Part shown: positions 26,135 through 34,941 of the stretch, piece by piece
Numbering within the stretch: the first letter of the stretch is position 1
Layout: every line of letters starts with the position of its first letter
Source: an uncultured Bacteroidales bacterium
Lineage (GTDB): Bacteria > Bacteroidota > Bacteroidia > Bacteroidales > F082
Length of the DNA: 64,000 nt
Assembly (NCBI GenBank): GCA_947303085.1
Contig: CAMYXP010000003.1
Location: 62,001 to 126,000, forward strand
Reading direction: 5' to 3'
Program-made: the position numbers and the translations under genes
The notes under the pieces: model-generated
Seen by the model: only the letters and a program-made list of their open reading frames with translations
Database searches by the model: none
Told to the model about the DNA's origin: nothing

Positions 26135-27259
26135 ATGAGAAAACATTGGATTGACAATTTGCGCTGGACTACAGTGCTTTTGGTGCTTTTGTACCATGTG
26201 GTTTACTTTTATAATAATAAAGGTGTGTTTGGCGGAGTGGGCGGCTTCGGCGATTTTGCCACGAATCCGCAGTACCAGGATGTGTTGATGTATATTTTGT
26301 ATCCTTGGTTTATGCCGTTGCTGTTCTTGTTGGCGGGCATCAGTTCGAGATATTCGTTGGAGAAAACGTCTGCTGGTCAATGGTTTAAATCGAGAACGAG
26401 GAAGCTTTTGGTGCCGAGCACTATCGGATTGCTGGTGTTCCAGTGGATGGTCGGGTATTTCAACACCCATGTCAGTGGTGTCGATATGTTGGCTCAAGTT
26501 CAACAACCTGTGAAATATCTCATCTGGTCGGTAAACGGCATCGGACCGCTGTGGTTTATACAGGATTTGTGGCTGTTTTCTTTGATTTTGCTCATTATCA
26601 CGGCGATAGATAAAAACGGTCGTTTCCACAGTTGGTGCGGTAAAATAGCATCTGGCAAGTTGGGCATGGCGTTGATAGTCCTCCTTGTTTTCCTCTTCTG
26701 GCTTGGCGAGAAGACCCTCATCATGAATCCGCGCGCAGAGAGTGCCGACGGTCTCTACAACCTCTACAAGCCGGTGTTTTACTTCATAGTCTTCATGATG
26801 GGATATCTTGTGTTTTCACATGATAAGGTGCAGGAAACTCTGGGCAGTTTCTGGGCTCCGATGATGCTGTTCGCTGCTGTCACAGGTGCGGTTTTGGTTA
26901 TCACCACCTTCGGTCAGAACAACACCTTGCCTCGTTATATGGCAAGTCCGCTCAACTGTCTCTACGGCTGGCTGATGTGCCTCGCGATGATGGGCTGGTT
27001 TAAGGCAAAATTCGATTACACTGGCAAGTTTGCAGGCTATATGACTAAGAGCAGCTTTGGCCTATATGTTGTTCATTATCTGGTGATTGCAGGCGTCGGT
27101 TCATATATGTATTTCAACATGAGAGAACAGTTGCCTCCGTATGTGATGTATATCATCCTGACGGTCGCAGTGCTCACGATTTCACCATTGCTTTATGAAG
27201 GATTACACAGAATTCCATTTGTGAGATGGTGCGTTTTTGGAGAAAAGAAAAATAAATAA
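26135..27259 (+). CDS. membrane acyltransferase (acyltransferase 3 family)
   Basis: A 374-residue inner-membrane protein with about ten hydrophobic segments. It begins RKHWIDNLRWTTVLLVLLYH, the typical family start, whose His is the proposed catalytic residue. Such enzymes O-acylate sugars, peptidoglycan or other surface glycans. It starts 3 bases after the M28 gene and ends 8 bases before the zinc-ribbon protein gene. The acceptor is unknown. Confidence 0.88.
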   Translation: MRKHWIDNLRWTTVLLVLLYHVVYFYNNKGVFGGVGGFGDFATNPQYQDVLMYILYPWFMPLLFLLAGISSRYSLEKTSAGQWFKSRTRKLLVPSTIGLLVFQWMVGYFNTHVSGVDMLAQVQQPVKYLIWSVNGIGPLWFIQDLWLFSLILLIITAIDKNGRFHSWCGKIASGKLGMALIVLLVFLFWLGEKTLIMNPRAESADGLYNLYKPVFYFIVFMMGYLVFSHDKVQETLGSFWAPMMLFAAVTGAVLVITTFGQNNTLPRYMASPLNCLYGWLMCLAMMGWFKAKFDYTGKFAGYMTKSSFGLYVVHYLVIAGVGSYMYFNMREQLPPYVMYIILTVAVLTISPLLYEGLHRIPFVRWCVFGEKKNK

Positions 27260-27267
27260 ATTAAAAT

Positions 27268-27999
27268 ATGGAACAAGAAATGAAATTTTGTCAGAGCTGC
27301 GGAATGCCTCTGAATGAACATGTTTTAGGCACAAACGCCGATGGCAGCAAGAATGAGGATTACTGCATGTATTGCTATCAAAATGGCAAGTTTTTGCAAG
27401 ATTGCACAATGGATGAGATGATTGAGCATTGTGCGCAGTTTGTCGATGAGGTCAATAAAGGATTGCCTCAGCCTATCACTAAGGAGGAATACATCGGTCA
27501 GATGAAGATGTATTTTCCGCATTTGAAACGTTGGCGTAAAGAATTGACTATTTCTGACGATAAGATGCCTGAAAACCCAGCTTTGGCTGGCGTTAATGAG
27601 CTTATTGCCAAGATGGCCGACACCTTGCCTGTTGCGTATATTTCTTCGGTTGATGAAGAAGGCTATCCTTGCACTAAGGCGATGCTGGCGCCGAGAGTCC
27701 GTGAAGGCGTTAAGGTGTTTTATTTCACTACCAACACTTTTTCGTTGCGTGTTGCTCATTACAAAGCAAATCCGAAGGCCAGCATATATTTCTGCGATGA
27801 AAAAGGCTTCAAAGGCATGATGCTTCGAGGCACGATGGAGGTTCTTAACGATGCCAAAAGTAAGGAAATGATATGGCACGAGGGCGACGAGCAGTACTAT
27901 CCTGGCGGCGTCACCGACCCTAACTATTGCGTTCTGAAATTCACTGCCACAGATGGCCGTTTCTATAGCGATTTCTATCCCCGCAGTTTTGTTCTTTAA
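27268..27999 (+). CDS. zinc-ribbon / PNPOx-like flavin-binding fusion protein
   Basis: A 243-residue protein of two parts. Residues about 5-90 hold a zinc-ribbon-like region with CQSCGMP and YCMYCYQNG, the putative zinc ribbon found in small Bacteroidota and Firmicutes proteins. Residues about 110-243 form a split-barrel pyridoxamine 5-phosphate oxidase-like domain (TLPVAYISSVDEEGYPCTKA). It may bind FMN or F420-like cofactors and act as a reductase; the substrate is not known. Confidence 0.82.
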   Translation: MEQEMKFCQSCGMPLNEHVLGTNADGSKNEDYCMYCYQNGKFLQDCTMDEMIEHCAQFVDEVNKGLPQPITKEEYIGQMKMYFPHLKRWRKELTISDDKMPENPALAGVNELIAKMADTLPVAYISSVDEEGYPCTKAMLAPRVREGVKVFYFTTNTFSLRVAHYKANPKASIYFCDEKGFKGMMLRGTMEVLNDAKSKEMIWHEGDEQYYPGGVTDPNYCVLKFTATDGRFYSDFYPRSFVL

Positions 28000-28044
28000 G
28001 GGATGCAAATCGATTACTATACAATAAGAAATAAGGAAGAAGAA

Positions 28045-28668
28045 ATGAATATCCGTTTAGAACAACCTGAAGATTACCGCGAGGTGGAGAATTTGACACG
28101 CGAGGCGTTCTGGAACGTCTATCGTCCGGGATGCACCGAGCATTATGTGCTAAATCAATATAGAAACAATCCTGATTTTATCAGGGAACTGGATTTCGTG
28201 ATGGAAGAAGACGGCAAAATCATCGGTCATGTGATGTTTTCGAAGGCTGAAATCGTCCTCGACGACGGCACTCGTTTCCCGTCGTGGACTTTCGGACCAA
28301 TCAGCATTCATCCTGAATATAAGAGGAAAGGCTACGGCCTGAAACTCTTGAACTACGCACTTGAAAAGGCCAAGGCGATGGGCGTAGGCTTGCTCCAGAT
28401 GGAGGGCAACATCGACTTCTATCGCCATGCGGGCTTCGACCTCGCCAGTAAACTCCGCATTCACTACCACGAGATGCCGAAGGACGACGAGGTGCCGTTC
28501 TTCCTTGCGCAAGAGCTGATTCCAGGCTATTGGGGCGACCGCGAAGGCACTTATTGTCCGCCAAAAGGATATTTCGTTGCGGATGAAAAACCAGATGCTT
28601 TCGAGGCATACGAGGCCACATTCCCCGAAAAGGAAAAACAGAAATTGCCGGGACAACTGGGATGTTAA
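28045..28668 (+). CDS. GNAT N-acetyltransferase
   Basis: A 207-residue acetyltransferase. The acetyl-CoA binding region is GPISIHPEYKRKGYGLKLL, and a later FYRHAGF is typical of the family. The start was put at the ATG at 28045, preceded by AAGGAAGAAGAA, instead of an upstream in-frame ATG. The extra C-terminal part of about 60 residues is seen in YhbS-like enzymes. The substrate is unknown. Confidence 0.86.
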   Translation: MNIRLEQPEDYREVENLTREAFWNVYRPGCTEHYVLNQYRNNPDFIRELDFVMEEDGKIIGHVMFSKAEIVLDDGTRFPSWTFGPISIHPEYKRKGYGLKLLNYALEKAKAMGVGLLQMEGNIDFYRHAGFDLASKLRIHYHEMPKDDEVPFFLAQELIPGYWGDREGTYCPPKGYFVADEKPDAFEAYEATFPEKEKQKLPGQLGC

Positions 28669-28701
28669 GAAATATAATTTGATATTTAAAAATTCCTCTA
28701 T

Positions 28702-29268
28702 ATGTCGAAGACATATCATTCTATTTACCCCAGACAAGCGCAGCGCAGTCTGGGGGAGACCGATCGCATACTCCTCCGCCCATGGCAGGAAAGCGACGCT
28801 CCAACTCTATATAAATACGCCAGTGACCCCGATGTGGGACCTCGAGCCGGTTGGCCGCCGCATAAAAGCGTGGAGGATAGCAGGGAGATTATTAAAAGCT
28901 TCTTCAGCAATGACGATACATGGGCAATTGAGTTAAAAGAGACCTCTGAGATAATTGGATGTATCGGAGTCCTCAGAGCTTCTGTTTCAAACTTGAAAAT
29001 AGCTGAAAACGAATGTGAAATCGGCTATTGGGTCGCCAAGCCTTACTGGGGCAAAGGAATCTGCACTGAGGCATTGCGTTTGGTCATTGATTATTGTTTT
29101 AATGTAAATAAATTCAAGGCAATTTGGGGCGATTATTTTCCAGAAAATCCAGCATCCGGCAAGGTTATGGAGAAGTGCGGATTTAAAGATACAGGCATTG
29201 AAACCGTTTGTCCAAATCTCGTAGTCGGCGCCGACAGGCCAGTAAAAGTGATGAAACTAGAAAAATAA
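28702..29268 (+). CDS. RimJ/RimL-type GNAT acetyltransferase
   Basis: A 188-residue acetyltransferase of the RimJ/RimL branch, with LLRPWQESDAPTLYKYASDP at the start of the fold and IGYWVAKPYWGKGICTEALR as the acetyl-CoA loop, then PASGKVMEKCGF. It is likely to acetylate an amino group on a protein or small molecule. It lies 33 bases after another GNAT gene, but the two are not closely alike. Confidence 0.87.
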   Translation: MSKTYHSIYPRQAQRSLGETDRILLRPWQESDAPTLYKYASDPDVGPRAGWPPHKSVEDSREIIKSFFSNDDTWAIELKETSEIIGCIGVLRASVSNLKIAENECEIGYWVAKPYWGKGICTEALRLVIDYCFNVNKFKAIWGDYFPENPASGKVMEKCGFKDTGIETVCPNLVVGADRPVKVMKLEK

Positions 29269-29274
29269 AACATT

Positions 29275-29790
29275 ATGAAAAATCTGTTTTTGATACTATT
29301 TGCGGCCTGTTTGTTGGCATCCTGCACCTCACCGAAAGTTGACGGACATTATTATTATCAGCACGGCTGGAATTACGACATCGCTGAAGGTCATGTAGAT
29401 GTGCATGAGACCGGCACCATGGATTTTTATCCTGATGGCAGCGCTCTCGATTCGGCGAATCAGGTTTATAAGGTGACTTTGAACGAAGGCGGCACTGTGA
29501 CTTGGATCTTTAAATATGTCAGTCCGGGATGGTGGCGCGTTGAAGGCGACGATTTCTATTCATCGGGTGATGCCGAAAGTTTCCGCATGGAACTGCTTGA
29601 GGCTAAAGGAGATGGCTGCGGCGAAGAACGCGAGCTTGCTGCCTATATCGTTAAGAAAGTGAGCGCCGGCATCGGGCGTGAGACCAAGTTTAACTTGGCG
29701 AAACTGACAAAAGACGAGCTCGTTTGGAGCTACACCTACAAAGACGGTCACACCGACACTTGGGAGTTTTACCGTGATAAAGACAAATAA
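29275..29790 (+). CDS. putative lipoprotein of unknown function
   Basis: A 171-residue protein with a type II signal peptide; the lipobox is LLASC, with the lipid-bearing Cys at about residue 16. The rest is rich in Tyr, Trp, Asp and Gly with several beta-strand-like segments, similar to lipocalin-like lipoproteins, but the family is not recognised. It is 6 bases downstream of the RimJ/RimL-like gene and its last 22 bases overlap the convergent Nudix gene. Confidence 0.75.
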   Translation: MKNLFLILFAACLLASCTSPKVDGHYYYQHGWNYDIAEGHVDVHETGTMDFYPDGSALDSANQVYKVTLNEGGTVTWIFKYVSPGWWRVEGDDFYSSGDAESFRMELLEAKGDGCGEERELAAYIVKKVSAGIGRETKFNLAKLTKDELVWSYTYKDGHTDTWEFYRDKDK

Positions 29791-30206
29791 AGTCTTTTTG
29801 CGTCCTTCATAATCTCTTCATGGTCAAACGCTAACTTCGGCAATGCAGAAATTGGGAACCACTGTGCCTTGGCGGCATCGTCGCCACCTTTTACGGCTTC
29901 AGCCTTGTCGATTATTGCAAGATATGCTACAGTTACTGTCCTTCCTCGAGGGTCGCGGTCGACCTTTGAATAAGCTCCAATCTGCTTGATTTCAGTGACT
30001 TTCAACCCTGTTTCTTCTTCAAGTTCACGCACCGCACATTGCTCGGTGGTCTCGTCCATATTCATGAAACCGCCTGGGAACGCCCATTGTCCTTTAAACG
30101 GCTCGTTGCCGCGCTGAATCAGTAGCACCTTCGGCTCAGTTTCCCTAGTAATCACCACACAGTCGGCAGTGACAGCAGGACGGGGATAATCGTAAGTGTA
30201 TGACAT
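29769..30206 (-). CDS. Nudix hydrolase
   Basis: A 145-residue pyrophosphohydrolase. The Nudix box is visible as GGFMNMDETTEQCAVRELEE followed by ETGL, with the catalytic REXXEE pattern kept. Sequence and length resemble ADP-ribose or 8-oxo-dGTP pyrophosphatases of Bacteroidota. The ATG at 30204-30206 was chosen; the upstream alternative lies nearer the -7 box at 30228-30235. Confidence 0.9.
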   Translation of the reverse strand: MSYTYDYPRPAVTADCVVITRETEPKVLLIQRGNEPFKGQWAFPGGFMNMDETTEQCAVRELEEETGLKVTEIKQIGAYSKVDRDPRGRTVTVAYLAIIDKAEAVKGGDDAAKAQWFPISALPKLAFDHEEIMKDAKRLYLSLSR

Positions 30207-30227
30207 ATAATCATGTTTTTGCAGATG

Positions 30228-30235
30228 CAAAATTA
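30228..30235 (-). promoter_or_regulatory. -7 promoter box of the Nudix gene
   Basis: Reads TAATTTTG on the complement, 21 bases upstream of the start codon. Confidence 0.55.
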
Positions 30236-30279
30236 CTAAAATTTTTCAAAAATTTTTATTGTCATTTTTTAAAAAATCC

Positions 30280-30287
30280 TATTTTTG
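30280..30287 (+). promoter_or_regulatory. promoter of pyrG
   Basis: TATTTTTG is at 30280-30287 with a TTG at 30259-30261 as possible -33 element; the ATG at 30303 follows after 15 bases. Confidence 0.65.
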
Positions 30288-30302
30288 CTTTTTCAAAAGA
30301 AC

Positions 30303-31904
30303 ATGGAAACAAGATACATTTTCATCACAGGAGGTGTGGCGTCTTCATTAGGAAAAGGCATCATCTCCGCCTCGCTGGGCAAGCTTCTCCAAGCCCGCGG
30401 ATACAAGATAACAATCCAGAAATTTGACCCTTACATCAATGTCGATCCAGGCACACTGAACCCTTACGAGCACGGTGAATGCTATGTGACCGCCGACGGC
30501 TTCGAAACCGACCTCGACCTCGGTCACTATGAGCGTTTTACAGGCATCGAGACTACTCGCGACAACAGCGTGACGACAGGTAGAATATACCTCAGCGTTA
30601 TCGAACGTGAACGTCGTGGCGATTATCTCGGCAAGACGATTCAGGTGGTGCCGCATATCACCGACGAGATAAAACGTAGGATTTTGCTCAACGCCACCAA
30701 GGAACATTTCGATTTCGTTATCACCGAAATCGGTGGCACCATTGGCGACATCGAAGGACAGCCGTTTCTTGAGGCTATTCGTCAGCTCCGTTGGCAACTC
30801 GGACAGCAGCACGCTCTCAATGTGCATCTGACCTACGTCCCTTATCTTGCAGCAGCTGGCGAACTCAAGACCAAGCCTACGCAGACCAGCGTGAAACAGC
30901 TGCAGGGACTGGGAATCCAGCCAGAGGTGCTTGTTTTGAGAACAGAACACGAACTCAGTGACGATCTGCGTGTGAAAGTGGCGCATTTCTGCAACGTTGA
31001 CGTGGACGCCGTCATCCAGAGTCAGGATTTGCCAAGCATCTACGAGGTGCCGATCAACATGCAAAGACAAGGTCTGGATGCTATCATTTTAAAGAAAATG
31101 GGCGTGGAACCGGGTCCGACACCTGAGCTTGGAGCATGGCACGACTTCCTTGAGCGCCGCAAAAACGCAACAAGAACCGTCGACATCGCCCTCGTTGGAA
31201 AATATGACCTTCAGGACGCTTGCAAGAGTATACGCGAGAGCCTCGCGCATGCCGGAACATACAACGATTACAAGGTAAAGATACATTTCGTCAATAGCGA
31301 GCAAATAACAAAAGACAACGTTGCCGAGATGCTGAAAGGCATGGCTGGCATTGTTATTTGTCCGGGCTTCGGTCAGCGCGGAATCGAAGGAAAGATCATC
31401 GCTGCGGAATACACTAGAACTCACGATATTCCTACCTTCGGCATATGTCTCGGCATGCAGATGATGGTCATCGAGTTCGCACGAAACGTGCTGGGCTACG
31501 CCGACGCCAACAGCAGCGAGATGGATCCTGTGACGCCGCACAACGTCATCGACATGATGGAGGAACAGAAAAACATCACCCAGATGGGCGGCACCATGCG
31601 ACTCGGCGCCTACGACTGCGAGCTTGTCAACGGCAGCCGCACATGGCAGGCTTACGGCGAGAAAGACCTCGTGCGCGAACGTCACCGTCATCGTTATGAG
31701 TTCAACGACAAATATCGTGACGAATACGTGAAAAACGGCATGCACTGCGTAGGTTTCAACCCTGAGTCAAAGCTTGTTGAAATCGTCGAAATCCCTAATC
31801 TTCGCTGGTATATCGGCACGCAGTTCCATCCGGAATATTCCTCGACGGTGTTGCATCCGCACCCGCTGTTTATGAGTTTCATTAAAGAATGTATCAAAAA
31901 ATAA
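30303..31904 (+). CDS. pyrG: CTP synthase
   Basis: A 533-residue enzyme that makes CTP from UTP, ATP and glutamine. The synthetase domain starts RYIFITGGVASSLGKGIISA, and the glutaminase domain carries GICLGMQMMVIEFARN with the catalytic Cys and QFHPEY with the His. The length and order are normal. The start is the ATG at 30303 that begins the conserved N-terminus. Confidence 0.97.
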   Translation: METRYIFITGGVASSLGKGIISASLGKLLQARGYKITIQKFDPYINVDPGTLNPYEHGECYVTADGFETDLDLGHYERFTGIETTRDNSVTTGRIYLSVIERERRGDYLGKTIQVVPHITDEIKRRILLNATKEHFDFVITEIGGTIGDIEGQPFLEAIRQLRWQLGQQHALNVHLTYVPYLAAAGELKTKPTQTSVKQLQGLGIQPEVLVLRTEHELSDDLRVKVAHFCNVDVDAVIQSQDLPSIYEVPINMQRQGLDAIILKKMGVEPGPTPELGAWHDFLERRKNATRTVDIALVGKYDLQDACKSIRESLAHAGTYNDYKVKIHFVNSEQITKDNVAEMLKGMAGIVICPGFGQRGIEGKIIAAEYTRTHDIPTFGICLGMQMMVIEFARNVLGYADANSSEMDPVTPHNVIDMMEEQKNITQMGGTMRLGAYDCELVNGSRTWQAYGEKDLVRERHRHRYEFNDKYRDEYVKNGMHCVGFNPESKLVEIVEIPNLRWYIGTQFHPEYSSTVLHPHPLFMSFIKECIKK

Positions 31905-31913
31905 TTCAATTCT

Positions 31914-33020
31914 ATGAAAAGGTTGTTGTTTCTGGTATTCGCATTAAGCCTTGGCATTGCTTTGTTGGCGCAAAGCAACGTGTATTTCACCAGTGAGATT
32001 ACACCTGAGTCGCTAGTGAAGGTGTTTCAGGCTTTGGGCGTTGAACCGACAGGCAATGTCGCTGTTAAGATATCGACAGGCGAGTCGGCAAAAAGCAACT
32101 ATCTCAGACCTGAATTTATTCAGAATCTGGTGAGTGAGACGAAGGCGACAATCGTGGAATGTAACACAGCATACGGCGGCATGCGCGATGCCACACAGAG
32201 CCATCTGCAGATCATCAAACAGCGTGGCTTCGACCAGATTGCGAAGGTCGATATCATGGACTCGGAAGGCGACATGGTGATACCGGTGAGCGACACCACG
32301 TGGATTAAATACGACATCGTGGGTTCGCATCTCGCAAACTACGATTTCATGATAAACCTCGCGCATTTCAAAGGCCATGCCAGAGGCGGATACGGCGGCG
32401 TGCTGAAGAACCAGAGCATTGGAGTGGCGGCGCGCAGTGGCAAATGCTACATACACACTGCCGGCGAAAGCACCACGACAATCACCGGAAGCAACAGTCA
32501 AGACTCGTTTTTGGAGTCGATGGCGGCAGCGGCGCAGGCTGTGCATAACTATTTCAAACAAGACGGCAAAAACATCGTTTACATCGATGTGATGAACAAC
32601 CTATCGGTCGACTGCGACTGCAATCCACTGCCGGCAGAACCAGAGATTGACGATATCGGCATTCTGGCCTCTACCGACCCGATAGCCCTCGACAAAGCCT
32701 GCCTCGACCTTATCTTCGAATATAACCCCGCACCTGGCAACAACCCACAGCCTCTCATCGACCGCATCACCGAGATGCATGGCACGCATATCATCGAATA
32801 TGCCGAGGAGATTGGTCTTGGCACAACACAATACAACCTCATCGACATCGACCATATTGGTGTCAATGAGATTAATCAAGAGAATCCCGACCCTGAGACG
32901 CTGCGTTACAATGTTTTCACTATCGACGGCAAAAAGATTTTACACAACGCCAGAAGCCTCGAGTCGTTGCCTTCAGGAGTTTATATTATCAATGGAAAGA
33001 AACAGGTTATTCTACGATGA
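31914..33020 (+). CDS. secreted DUF362-domain protein
   Basis: A 368-residue protein with a signal peptide (KRLLFLVFALSLGIALLA) and a DUF362 core, with VAVKISTGES, GSHLANYDFMINLAHFKGHA and ASTDPIALDKACLDL. DUF362 proteins often carry Fe-S clusters, but no CxxCxxC cluster is seen here. The C-terminal 35 residues (FTIDGKKILHNARSLESLP, then SGVYIING) look like the end of a T9SS type A sorting domain without the usual YPNP start. It is 9 bases after pyrG, and its end overlaps the convergent esterase gene by 14 bases. Confidence 0.82.
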   Translation: MKRLLFLVFALSLGIALLAQSNVYFTSEITPESLVKVFQALGVEPTGNVAVKISTGESAKSNYLRPEFIQNLVSETKATIVECNTAYGGMRDATQSHLQIIKQRGFDQIAKVDIMDSEGDMVIPVSDTTWIKYDIVGSHLANYDFMINLAHFKGHARGGYGGVLKNQSIGVAARSGKCYIHTAGESTTTITGSNSQDSFLESMAAAAQAVHNYFKQDGKNIVYIDVMNNLSVDCDCNPLPAEPEIDDIGILASTDPIALDKACLDLIFEYNPAPGNNPQPLIDRITEMHGTHIIEYAEEIGLGTTQYNLIDIDHIGVNEINQENPDPETLRYNVFTIDGKKILHNARSLESLPSGVYIINGKKQVILR

Positions 33021-34092
33021 TACTTTGTGTTATTCCGTTGGCTTTTATAAAATAAACACCATTGTGGGCATTGCTTAAATCTAAATAGGCAATACCCGAT
33101 TCAACTTGCTTTTGAATAATTGTACGCCCTTGAATATCAATAACTTCAATAGTTGTTGGCGTATCTAATTCTATTTTAATCTGACCGTTTGTCGGATTTG
33201 GATAAATATTCAGACTTCCTGTTGTCGGGTTGTTGACTTTATTTATCTGATTTTTGCCTGTGAAGAAATCGTGAATATATTCAATAAAGTCAATGTCGTG
33301 CTGATTGGCATTGCGATACCATGAGTGATTGCCGCCAATAACCTTCAGATGACGAAGTTCTTTATTTCCAGGATAAACATATTGCACAAACCTCAGCCCG
33401 TCGTTATGGGTATCGGGCAATGAGTCGATAACAGGCTCGTTGGAGCAGCCGTTGGCATTAATCCAATAATTTAAGATGTTTTCGACGCTCAGGCCTAGTT
33501 GGTAGCCGAAATATTCCGAGCCGCCGTCGTAACCTACAACAGGATCGCTGGTCCCGTGGATGTCGAGAATCCTGACAGGAGCCACTGCGGTGTGGTTAGC
33601 CATATAAGTGGTGATGAGTCCGCTCACCGGTGCCGCCGCGTTGATGCGGTCGCCATGCTCAATTGCCATTCGGTGCGACATGAAACCGCCCATTGAGAAG
33701 CCTGTGAAGAAGATACTGTCTTGATTTACAGGATATTGCGTTGCCAATGAGTCGAGGAGAGCCATTAAAAAACCAGAATCGTTGGTGGTGCTGGCGGTGA
33801 GACCGGCGTTCCACATGGTGCCGTAGCCTTCGTTCAGTGCTTGCGGAATGACAATCATCCAGTTGAAATCATCGGCAATCTGTTGGAAATGGAACTCGTT
33901 GTCGAGACGCGTGATATTGTCGCCCAGACCATGCAGATAAAACAATACCGGAAGAGGTTCGTAATTGTCGGGAGTCCTCACCAGATATTCTCTTTGCACG
34001 CCTTGCCATTCGAAATTCTGGATTTGAGCTAAGCAGTGTGTGCTGAAGAATATTGTTAAAATAGTGATTAGTAGTAAGTTGCGAGTTTTCAT
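33007..34092 (-). CDS. PHB depolymerase-like esterase with T9SS type A tail
   Basis: A 361-residue secreted alpha/beta hydrolase of the LpqC/feruloyl-esterase-like group. It has a signal peptide, an oxyanion segment FYLHGLGDN, the nucleophile motif GFSMGG and a late DIHGTSDPVVGYDGG with the catalytic Asp region; the His is probably in GGNHSW. The tail SLNIYPNPTNGQIKI to NGVYFIKANG is a T9SS type A sorting domain. The start was placed at the signal peptide ATG at 34090-34092, downstream of the -7 box at 34119-34126. Confidence 0.88.
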   Translation of the reverse strand: MKTRNLLLITILTIFFSTHCLAQIQNFEWQGVQREYLVRTPDNYEPLPVLFYLHGLGDNITRLDNEFHFQQIADDFNWMIVIPQALNEGYGTMWNAGLTASTTNDSGFLMALLDSLATQYPVNQDSIFFTGFSMGGFMSHRMAIEHGDRINAAAPVSGLITTYMANHTAVAPVRILDIHGTSDPVVGYDGGSEYFGYQLGLSVENILNYWINANGCSNEPVIDSLPDTHNDGLRFVQYVYPGNKELRHLKVIGGNHSWYRNANQHDIDFIEYIHDFFTGKNQINKVNNPTTGSLNIYPNPTNGQIKIELDTPTTIEVIDIQGRTIIQKQVESGIAYLDLSNAHNGVYFIKANGITQSIIVE

Positions 34093-34118
34093 AGCGAAAA
34101 ACTTTTTAATTATTTCTG

Positions 34119-34126
34119 CAAAAATA
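34119..34126 (-). promoter_or_regulatory. -7 promoter box of the PHB depolymerase-like gene
   Basis: Reads TATTTTTG on the complement, 26 bases upstream of the start codon. Confidence 0.6.
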
Positions 34127-34137
34127 CGAAATTTTAT

Positions 34138-34145
34138 TAACTTTG
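34138..34145 (+). promoter_or_regulatory. -7 promoter box of the DUF1905-ogt pair
   Basis: TAACTTTG, 16 bases upstream of the ATG at 34162. Confidence 0.6.
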
Positions 34146-34161
34146 CGAAAAATTGATTTAA

Positions 34162-34425
34162 ATGAACAACATCTTTGAATTTGACGCCGTCATCGTACAA
34201 AATGAAGAAATGGACGCGGCTTATGTTGAAGTGCCTTTTGATATTAAGGAAATCTTTGGCAAAGGCCGCCTTCTTGTTTACGCTACTTTCGATGGTGAGC
34301 CGTATGACGGTCAAATCGTGAAAATGGGGACTCCTTGTTATATAATAGGGATTCGAAAGGATATCAGAAAAAAGATAGGGAAGACGTTTGGCGACAAGGT
34401 TCATGTGACGTTTGAGGAGAGGTAA
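34162..34425 (+). CDS. DUF1905 domain protein
   Basis: An 87-residue protein with the DUF1905 pattern [30 protein letters not shown] and [18 protein letters not shown]. The family is a small beta-barrel domain of unknown function, often found next to or fused with YdeI-like proteins. It directly abuts the ogt gene (stop TAA then ATG), so the two are likely co-transcribed. Confidence 0.85.
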   Translation: MNNIFEFDAVIVQNEEMDAAYVEVPFDIKEIFGKGRLLVYATFDGEPYDGQIVKMGTPCYIIGIRKDIRKKIGKTFGDKVHVTFEER

Positions 34426-34941
34426 ATGAAAGGCAAAAACACTATATATATAATGCATTATCATTCTCCTTGTGGGAAAATGATTCTCGGTTCTTTTGAT
34501 GGAAAATTATGTCTTTCAGATTGGGCTGATGGTAGAAGACGAGCTTCTGTGGACCAGCGTTTGCAGAGAATTCTTAATGCCGATTATGTTGAAGGCTCAT
34601 CAGATGTGATAGAAAAAGCTAGCCATCAGCTTAACGAATATTTCCTGAATCAACGTCGTGAATTTGAGATACCGTTGCTGTTTGTCGGAACCGATTTTCA
34701 GAAAAAAGTTTGGAACGAATTGCTGAAAATTCCTTATGGGACAACTGTTTCTTACAGAGAACTGGCTAGGCGAATCGGAATGCTAAACGCAGTTCGAGCT
34801 ATTGCTAACACCAACGCTGTCAATGCGATATCAATAATAGCCCCATGTCACCGTGTCATCGGAAGCGATGGTTCTTTGACTGGTTACGGGGGAGGCTTGG
34901 AAAGGAAAAGATACTTGCTGGAATTGGAGATGCACGTTTAG
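34426..34941 (+). CDS. ogt: methylated-DNA--protein-cysteine S-methyltransferase
   Basis: A 171-residue DNA repair protein that takes alkyl groups from O6-alkylguanine onto its own Cys. The active-site motif is PCHRVIGSDG with Cys as acceptor, preceded by FQKKVWNELLKIPYGTTVSY with the helix-turn-helix region, and followed by GYGGGLERKRYLLELE. The start at 34426 directly follows the DUF1905 stop; an in-frame ATG at 34453 is possible. The last 4 bases overlap the convergent antitoxin gene. Confidence 0.93.
   Translation: MKGKNTIYIMHYHSPCGKMILGSFDGKLCLSDWADGRRRASVDQRLQRILNADYVEGSSDVIEKASHQLNEYFLNQRREFEIPLLFVGTDFQKKVWNELLKIPYGTTVSYRELARRIGMLNAVRAIANTNAVNAISIIAPCHRVIGSDGSLTGYGGGLERKRYLLELEMHV

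Noticed and set aside
25181..26629. 482-codon open frame on the minus strand
   Set aside because: It lies opposite the M28 peptidase and acyltransferase genes, whose motifs are clear; its translation is His/Arg/Ile-rich and has no family features.
34093..34464. 124-residue N-terminal extension of the PHB depolymerase-like protein
   Set aside because: It would run through two divergent promoter boxes and into the DUF1905 gene, and the signal peptide begins at 34092.
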